DNA of 12,500 nt, from the NCBI GenBank assembly GCA_012295275.1, contig CM022672.1, positions 16,223,625-16,236,124 on the forward strand, in the 5' to 3' direction. The notes below the pieces were generated by a model. It saw only the letters and a program-made list of their open reading frames with translations. It had not been told where the DNA came from and made no database searches. Source of the DNA: Chrysomallon squamiferum (taxonomy: Eukaryota; Mollusca; Gastropoda; Neomphalida; Peltospiridae). Shown in pieces: positions 7,701-12,500 of the stretch (within the stretch, counting starts at the first letter, position 1; each line of letters begins with the position of its first letter). Both the position numbers and the translations under genes were made by a program.

Positions 7701-7833
7701 TATTTAAATGTATCTTCTTAAATCGTGAAACGATGTTATTTGAAATAAATAATCAAATAAATAAATGTAGCATAAATAACATAATCGTAGTAGTAACATC
7801 TGTTTGGTTTTTTTTTAAGAAAAAAAAAATCCT

Positions 7834-9080
7834 GCATTACAATAGATCATAATATGTTATTTTACAATAAAAGACCATACTTTATATTACAATAAATTAC
7901 GTTACTTTACATTTCAAGACATTATTTACGTTATATTACAATAAATTACGTTACTTTACATTTCAAACCATTCTTTACGTTATATTACACGTATATATCA
8001 AGTAACATTAAATTAATACAGGTCACGCTAAGTGACATCATGTTACGCTATAATGCAATTGATTATTCTTAAGATCAAGAGCAATGGATCAACGTTACTT
8101 TATATTACTGTTATGGTAAATCAAATAATTTCACATTAAAACAAATCAATTTACTTTACATTACAATATATCTCGTTACTTTATATTATCATATATCACG
8201 CTATGTTATATTACAATAGATCACGTTGCTTTATATTATAATATATCATGTTACTTTATATTACACTATATCGCGCAATGTTACAGTAGCTCACGTTACT
8301 TTATATTACACTAGATCACATTACTTTATATTACAAAAGATCACAGTACTTTATGTTACAATAGATCACGTTAGTCTATATTACAGTATATCACGTTATT
8401 TTATATTATAATATATCATGTTACTTTATGTCACAACAGATCACGTTATGTTATACTGCAGTAAATCACGTTGCTATATACTACACTAAATCACGTTACT
8501 TTATACTACAATAAATCACGTTAATTAATACTACAATAAATCACGTTAGTTTATGTCGCAATACATCACGTTATTTCTTATTACAATAGATCACATTACT
8601 TTATATTACAATAGAACACATTACTTAATATTACAATAGATCACGTAACTTCATATTACACTAAATCACATTACTTTATATTACAGTAGACACGATAGAC
8701 TATCTTGCAACATATTACCTTTATAGATCACAGTACCTTGTGTTACAATGTCATATATCACTTTATATTCCAGTATATCACGCTATATTACAGTATAGCG
8801 CGATACACTGTAATATAAAGTAACGTGATTACAATAAATCAAACAGATCACATTACTTTATATTACAATATATTACACGTTACATTATATTACAACAGCT
8901 CATGTTACTTTATATTACAATATATCTCGTTACGTTTAGTTTCAGTAAATTATGTTGCTTTATATTTCAGTAGATCACGTTATTTTATATCATGTTACAT
9001 TACAAGATATCACATTATGTTATATTAAATTATATCATGTCACACTGCATTACACTAGATCACGTTACTGTATGTTGTAC
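7834..9080. repeat. Degenerate 25-bp satellite/minisatellite array (about 1.25 kb)
   Basis: Most of the region is built from a unit of about 25 bp containing TCACGTTACTTTATATTACA and then a short AATAGA-like linker, repeated roughly 50 times with substitutions. The 25-bp step is clear, for example, between 8222 and 8247. At the left end (7883-8029) two units form a 49-bp higher-order period (starts at 7883, 7932, 7981). Units near 8030-8140 are strongly diverged. Open frames inside it are by-products of the repeat and are not genes. Confidence 0.9.
8754..8829. repeat. Large inverted repeat inside the satellite
   Basis: The left arm (8754-8787) and right arm (8794-8829) are near-complementary over about 34-36 bp around the 6-base centre ttacag. 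The innermost seven pairs (cgctata/tatagcg) are perfect. It results from one satellite unit and its neighbour being in reverse orientation, the only clear reversal in the array. Single-stranded DNA or RNA from here could form a long hairpin. Confidence 0.8.
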
Positions 9081-9502
9081 TTATTAGAACGTGATAAGTT
9101 CATGAACTATTTAACAATTGTCAACATAAACACTGCAATTTTTTTTGTTTTTTTAAATTATGCTGCACTTCAATGTTTACTAACTAATGCTATAATAAAA
9201 AAACAGAAAATAAACATTTAATTAAGTTTTATCCGGTAAATATAAACAACAAATTCAAACAAAACTACGAATTCTGCTACAAAAATAACAGCAACAGAAA
9301 CTACTGCTGCTACTACTATTCATAACGTAATAACGTAACGCAAAACTGCCAGTACTACTGCTACTACTACTGCTATCTTGTTCTATTTATAAAGAAAAGG
9401 CTTTTAGCTTTCTAACATATATGCGAAGTAATGAAATGCATAAATGTTATTCTGTTAGGTGTATGGTAACCTCTTTACATCAAGCCTAGTATTTATGAAA
9501 CT

Positions 9503-9504
<2 letters not shown>
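9081..9504. other. Upstream flank of the CYP26-like gene
   Basis: AT-rich, with the palindromic half-site pair at 9097-9108 and degenerate CTA/CTG triplets at 9300-9375. It probably holds part of the proximal promoter, but no core element can be pointed to with confidence. Confidence 0.4.
9097..9108. promoter_or_regulatory. Palindromic half-site pair AGTTCA/TGAACT
   Basis: A perfect 12-bp palindrome made of two RGKTCA-type half-sites with no gap, 590 bp upstream of the P450 start codon and just beyond the satellite array. Similar zero-gap pairs occur at 1750-1761 and 3845-3856. Zero-gap inverted pairs are not a standard RAR-RXR site, so function is uncertain. Confidence 0.2.

Positions 9505-9596
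<92 letters not shown>
9505..9596. repeat. (CT)46 microsatellite upstream of the start codon
   Basis: An uninterrupted 92-bp polypyrimidine tract ending 102 bp before the P450 ATG. Mirror-symmetric CT/GA tracts can form triplex DNA and bind GAGA-type factors. A regulatory role here is inferred only from position. Confidence 0.95.
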
Positions 9597-9599
<3 letters not shown>

Positions 9600-9697
9600 C
9601 ACATATACATTTTACTTTATTAAGGCGTTGTTGTTGTATTTTTGTTTTTTAAAGTGAATTCTACAGATTAGATTTATCGAGTATTCTGAGAAGTGTT
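9597..9697 (+). promoter_or_regulatory. Presumed 5' UTR / proximal upstream region of the CYP26-like gene
   Basis: About 100 bp lie between the end of a long (CT)n tract and the start codon. There is an in-frame TAA at 9650-9652 and no other in-frame ATG before 9698, so translation should begin at 9698; a second in-frame Met is at codon 5. No convincing TATA box is visible, only a weak ctatacacatata at the tract edge. The transcription start cannot be placed, and a spliced upstream non-coding exon is possible (pyrimidine-rich tttgttttttaaag before 9654). Confidence 0.35.
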
Positions 9698-9883
9698 ATG
9701 ACAACCTCGATGATCGCGACTCTGTTACTCGTTATTTCTTATCATCTCTGGTACATCTACATCGTGAGATGTCGAGACCATACGTGTAAACTTCCGCTTC
9801 CGCCTGGCAGCATGGGATTTCCAATAATAGGAGAAACTCCAAGTTTACTAATTATGGTAATTATATCAAACAGTTTTAGAGAC

Positions 9884-9977
<94 letters not shown>

Positions 9978-10026
9978 TTAATAATATATTTATTCAATTT
10001 ATAAATTATAAAGTAGTAAAGAAAAG

Positions 10027-10111
<85 letters not shown>

Positions 10112-10799
10112 TTTTTAGATATTTAATAGCTATTAGAAAAAAAAATGTAGTTAACATATAAACAACTGTATTTATTATATTTCTCGGGACAAATTATTTT
10201 CTATTCCAACAGGGTGCTCATTTTTACAGAAAGCGAGTAAAATTATACGGCAACGTGTTCAAGACCCATCTCCTTGGCAACCCCACCATTCGAGTAGTCG
10301 GCGCCAAGAACATCAGAAAGATCATAACGGGAGAAGGAACTCTTGTGACCGGATACTGGCCTATGAGTGTGCGCATACTCATGGGAGAGGGCACGATCAC
10401 CCACTCCGTTGGCGAAACTCACCGTCTGCGACGCAAGGCCGTTGTGAAGGCGTTCAGCTACGACTCTCTTTCGTCCTACGTGCCGACGATACGGAGCATC
10501 GCGAAGATGTTCATAAGGAGGTGGTGTCGCCATGGTTACGTGCTTGGGTTTCCCGAGTGTAAAAATATGACGTTCACGATTGCTAGTAACGTGCTCGTGG
10601 GTTTCCGGCTGACAGCGAGCGAGCATGAAGAACTTGTTGAAACTTTTCATCAGTACGTCAGCTGTCTCTTCTCGTTGCCGGTTAATGTCCCAGGATCAGG
10701 GTTGTACAAGGTAATCGAATAGTGATCAGTGTTTTGGCATCCAACAAGCTGGTACGTCGTGGATACAGCTGATAAGTGTGTGAATGTTATTGTATGTGC

Positions 10800-10841
<42 letters not shown>

Positions 10842-10953
10842 TGATGTTGCTAGATAAAAACATGCATGTATACATTCAAACGATGAATAGTATACATCCT
10901 TAACATACACATACGCACATACACACACATGTGTGAGTGTGTGCGTGGTGTAC

Positions 10954-10993
<40 letters not shown>

Positions 10994-12219
10994 CATGATC
11001 GTAACTTCTTACTCGTAGTTAAAAAAAGAAAAGAAAAAGAAGTATGTAGACTTGCACCAGTCGATATCATTATTAATTTTGTTTCAGGGTATAACAGCGA
11101 GACGAAGACTCATGGAGAAGATTGAAAAGTGCATAAAGAAGAAACACGACAGCTCCAACAAAGACAATAATACTTTCGTTGATGTCGTTTCTTTGATGAT
11201 GGATCATGTGGACAACAAAGAACTCAGTGAACAAGAAGTGAAGGATCTAGCTCTGGAGTTGCTTTTCGCGGGACATGCCACGTGCGCTAGCGCCTGCTCC
11301 TCCCTGCTCCTACATCTGGCCAAGAACAAGCACGTGATAGAAAAGGTGAAGGCAGAACTTCAGGAGAATGGACTGGGCGACGAAGACGCTGATGAGTTCA
11401 CGTACGAAAGCTTTGCGAAACTGAAGTATCTGTCAAACGTGGTGAAGGAAGTGTTAAGGGTATCCCCGCCTGTTGGTGCTGGATTCAGAAAAGCTCTGCA
11501 GACATTTGAAATGGATGTAAGATTTTGTTTTGAAAATAGTTACAGTACTAGACATAGAGTTCGGTTTGACCCCGGCAACAATCAATCAATCAGTCAATAT
11601 ACACATATGTATAAATGTGTGTGTGTGTGTGTGTGTGTGCGCGTGTGTTTCTTTGTCTTTAAATACGGATCATATTTGTAACATTTATTTTGTAAGAAAC
11701 ATATATAACAAGATAGAAAACACAGACAACACACAGAAATATATAAATATTTTTCTTTAAAAATAGGGATCATAGTTACAATATTTTATTTGATAAAGAC
11801 ATAAACAAACAAACGAATTAATAACCTTTCTTTGGGTATTTCAGGGTTATCAGATTCCAAAAGGATGGACTGTAGTGTTCAGTATTCGAGAAACTCACGA
11901 AAACTCGAATATGTTCTCAAACGTGGAACAGTTTGACCCAGACAGATGGGAGACAATTAGGAATGAATGTTTTAATTACCTCCCTTTTGGCGGAGGGCGC
12001 CGCTCTTGTCCTGGACAAGAATTCGCTAAACTTGTACTTAAAATGTTCGCTATTGAGCTAGCGCGAAACTGTACGTGGAAACTCTTAAACGAATCTGCAA
12101 AGATGACGTATATTCCTGTCCCTCATCCCGTTGATAATCTTCCAATTCAATTTTCGCAGTTATCTAACAACATGAAAGAGTGTAGTGTTCCGCTTCTTAG
12201 TGACGGAAAAAATAAATAA
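9698..12219 (+). CDS. CYP26: Cytochrome P450, CYP26 (retinoic-acid hydroxylase) family, four exons
   Basis: Join 9698-9856, 10213-10710, 11088-11516 and 11845-12219, giving 486 residues; known CYP26 proteins are about 500. CYP26 enzymes are ER-bound, heme-thiolate monooxygenases that hydroxylate retinoic acid and so clear the signal. Seen in order: a hydrophobic N-terminal anchor (about residues 4-23), a proline-rich hinge LPLPPGSMGFPIIGET (32-47), family-typical stretches YKTHL-like VFKTHLLGNPTIRV (68-81) and WPMSVR (102-107), SLPVNVPGSGLY (207-218), I-helix LLFAGHATCAS (277-287), ExxR as EVLR (340-343), PPVGAGFRKALQTFEMDGY across the last junction, FDPDRW (392-397), heme loop FGGGRRSCPG (410-419, ligand Cys417) and YPVDNLP-like HPVDNLP (456-462). 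All introns are GT-AG and phase 0. The start is the first ATG after an in-frame TAA at 9650-9652, with G at -3. Odd: Ala283 replaces the usual I-helix acid. Family assignment is firm; the substrate is inferred from the family. Confidence 0.93.
9885..9973. repeat. (CT)n microsatellite in intron 1, first tract
   Basis: An 89-bp uninterrupted CT run starting 28 bases after the exon 1 donor, followed by cttaaatt. As RNA it is complementary to the (GA)n of intron 2. Confidence 0.95.
10029..10107. repeat. (CT)n microsatellite in intron 1, second tract
   Basis: A 79-bp uninterrupted CT run ending 105 bases before the exon 2 acceptor, followed by the same cttaaatt as the first tract. Confidence 0.95.
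10802..10839. repeat. (GA)19 microsatellite in intron 2
   Basis: A 38-bp run beginning 91 bases after exon 2. It is the reverse complement of the CT tracts in intron 1. Confidence 0.95.
10954..10993. repeat. (GT)n-(TA)n compound microsatellite in intron 2
   Basis: GT repeats (10954-10967) run directly into TA repeats (10967-10993), a typical compound microsatellite. Confidence 0.95.
11616..11648. repeat. (GT)n microsatellite in intron 3
   Basis: A GT run of about 33 bp with a GC interruption near the end. Confidence 0.95.
11657..11811 (+). repeat. Imperfect direct duplication within intron 3
   Basis: 11657-11708 and 11755-11811 share the order ctttaaa-ata-ggatcata-tt-acaat-ttatttt-ga-aa-acata. 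The two copies begin about 98 bp apart. Likely a local tandem duplication. Confidence 0.5.
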
Positions 12220-12224
12220 ATAAA
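12211..12224 (+). terminator. Overlapping AATAAA poly(A) hexamers at the stop codon
   Basis: Hexamers at 12211-12216, 12215-12220 and 12219-12224 overlap the TAA stop at 12217-12219. Use of these would leave a 3' UTR of only a few tens of bases. Further AATAAA copies lie at 12427-12432, 12431-12436 and 12439-12444 and would give a more ordinary 3' UTR of about 220 bases. AATAAA is common by chance in DNA this AT-rich, so the choice is open. Confidence 0.35.
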
Positions 12225-12500
12225 ATTAAGAGAAAACTGATACTTTTATGTATGTGATATATTTCTAATGATTTTTTCCCCCCCATCAAGAATTTAAAAA
12301 TTATTTTCTGAAGTTTGAAGGATGAGTAATTGAAATCTTTATTTTGCCTATTTAAATTTAAATGAACGTATTTTCTTCCTTAAGAAAAGACAAAACAAAA
12401 TCCATTCTGACATAAATCGGTCAGTAAATAAATAAACAAATAAAAATAGATAAATCCCAACTGAAACACAGAGTACGATAGATACTGCAGTACATGTACT
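12220..12500. other. 3' flank of the CYP26-like gene
   Basis: AT-rich sequence after the stop codon with a short C run near 12279-12284 and A-rich AATA-type sequence at 12424-12450. It probably holds the 3' UTR and cleavage site. No further coding sequence is seen before the window ends. Confidence 0.5.

Larger units (their letters stand above)
9857..10212 (+). other. Intron 1 of the CYP26-like gene (356 bp)
   Basis: Donor gtaatt follows codon 53 and the acceptor is ttccaacag|ggt. Joining at these sites gives ...SLLIM-GAHFYRKRV..., which runs smoothly through the region linking GET to the KTHL block in CYP26 proteins. The intron is phase 0. Nearly half of it is two (CT)n tracts (9885-9973 and 10029-10107). 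Both are followed by the same short sequence, cttaaatt, which suggests that one arose by local duplication of the other. In RNA these are CU repeats, known binding sites for PTB-type splicing proteins. Confidence 0.9.
10711..11087 (+). other. Intron 2 of the CYP26-like gene (377 bp)
   Basis: Donor gtaatc follows codon 219 and the acceptor is attttgtttcag|ggt. It is phase 0 and joins ...GSGLYK to GITARRRLMEKI, the position where CYP26 proteins continue from the SGLY motif into the charged helix before the I-helix. It holds a (GA)n run, a (GT)n-(TA)n compound run, and short CA/TG-rich stretches at 10905-10945 that can fold back on each other. Confidence 0.9.
11517..11844 (+). other. Intron 3 of the CYP26-like gene (328 bp)
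   Basis: Donor gtaaga follows codon 362 and the acceptor is gggtatttcag|ggt. It is phase 0 and joins QTFEMD to GYQIPKGW, matching the uninterrupted TFELNGYQIPKGW block of CYP26 proteins, which makes this the best supported junction. It contains a (GT)n run at 11616-11648 and an imperfect direct duplication of about 52-57 bp (11657-11708 and 11755-11811). Confidence 0.93.

Noticed and set aside
8020-8035. DR5-like AGGTCA-cgcta-AGTGAC near the satellite
   Set aside because: The second half-site departs too far from RGKTCA, and the sequence is a variant of the satellite unit's atcacgtta.
7834-9080. CRISPR-like array
   Set aside because: Units are contiguous and degenerate with no unique spacers, and the window is eukaryotic.
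8226-9221. Three open frames rich in His, Tyr, Arg and Leu repeats
   Set aside because: They are translations of the 25-bp satellite; since 25 is not a multiple of 3 the frame drifts through the unit, producing pseudo-repeats.
9857-9976. Extension of P450 exon 1 into a Leu-Ser repeat tail
   Set aside because: This is read-through of intron 1 into the CT tract; the gtaatt donor at 9857 restores family homology with exon 2.
10243-10650. 135-codon open frame antisense to P450 exon 2
   Set aside because: It lies entirely opposite a confidently assigned coding exon and is a by-product of that exon's less AT-rich composition; no family resemblance.
11517-11681. Extension of P450 exon 3 with a Cys-Val repeat tail
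   Set aside because: This is read-through of intron 3 into the GT tract; splicing at 11516/11845 gives the conserved TFEMDGYQIPKGW.

Overview
The window is eukaryotic, AT-rich and dense in microsatellites. It carries one convincing protein-coding gene, a four-exon cytochrome P450 of the CYP26 (retinoic-acid hydroxylase) family, on the + strand at 9698-12219. GT-AG introns, AATAAA hexamers, many di-, tri- and tetranucleotide runs, a miniature inverted-repeat element and a 25-bp satellite all point to an animal nuclear genome. CYP26 is an animal family. The short introns and this repeat texture would suit an invertebrate, perhaps a mollusc or another lophotrochozoan, but the species cannot be fixed from this sequence.

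Layout. Positions 1-111 are a GC-rich edge that may belong to a neighbouring gene cut off by the window. Positions 112-9697 hold no supportable protein gene. They are AT-rich DNA with A/T tracts and microsatellites, two diverged copies of one repeat (265-450 and 970-1200), a weak tRNA-derived SINE-like stretch on the - strand (1386-1490), a roughly 256-bp MITE-like element (5786-6041), and about 1.25 kb of degenerate 25-bp satellite (7834-9080) containing one large internal inverted repeat. Four less AT-rich islands (about 1650-1765, 2340-2435, 4245-4500 and 7090-7150) concentrate AGGTCA-type nuclear-receptor half-sites, including a perfect DR5 at 1677-1693 and a perfect DR1 at 4249-4261.

The P450 gene. 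Three phase-0 introns of 356, 377 and 328 bp separate the exons. The joined product is 486 residues, with N-terminal membrane anchor, proline-rich hinge, I-helix, ExxR, PERF-type and heme-cysteine motifs all present. The I-helix lacks the usual acidic residue (GHAT instead of GHET). A 92-bp (CT)n tract lies just upstream of the start codon and two more lie in intron 1, while intron 2 carries the complementary (GA)n.

The most interesting reading combines two things. A perfect retinoid-receptor-type DR5 and other nuclear-receptor half-site clusters sit 2.5-8 kb upstream of a gene whose family degrades retinoic acid, which is the layout expected of ligand-induced feedback. That link is inference: two of the DR1 sites lie in related sequence and may have been spread by a repeat. 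The second point is that complementary CU/GA tracts flank exon 2, a symmetric exon with no in-frame stop, which could promote exon skipping or circularisation.
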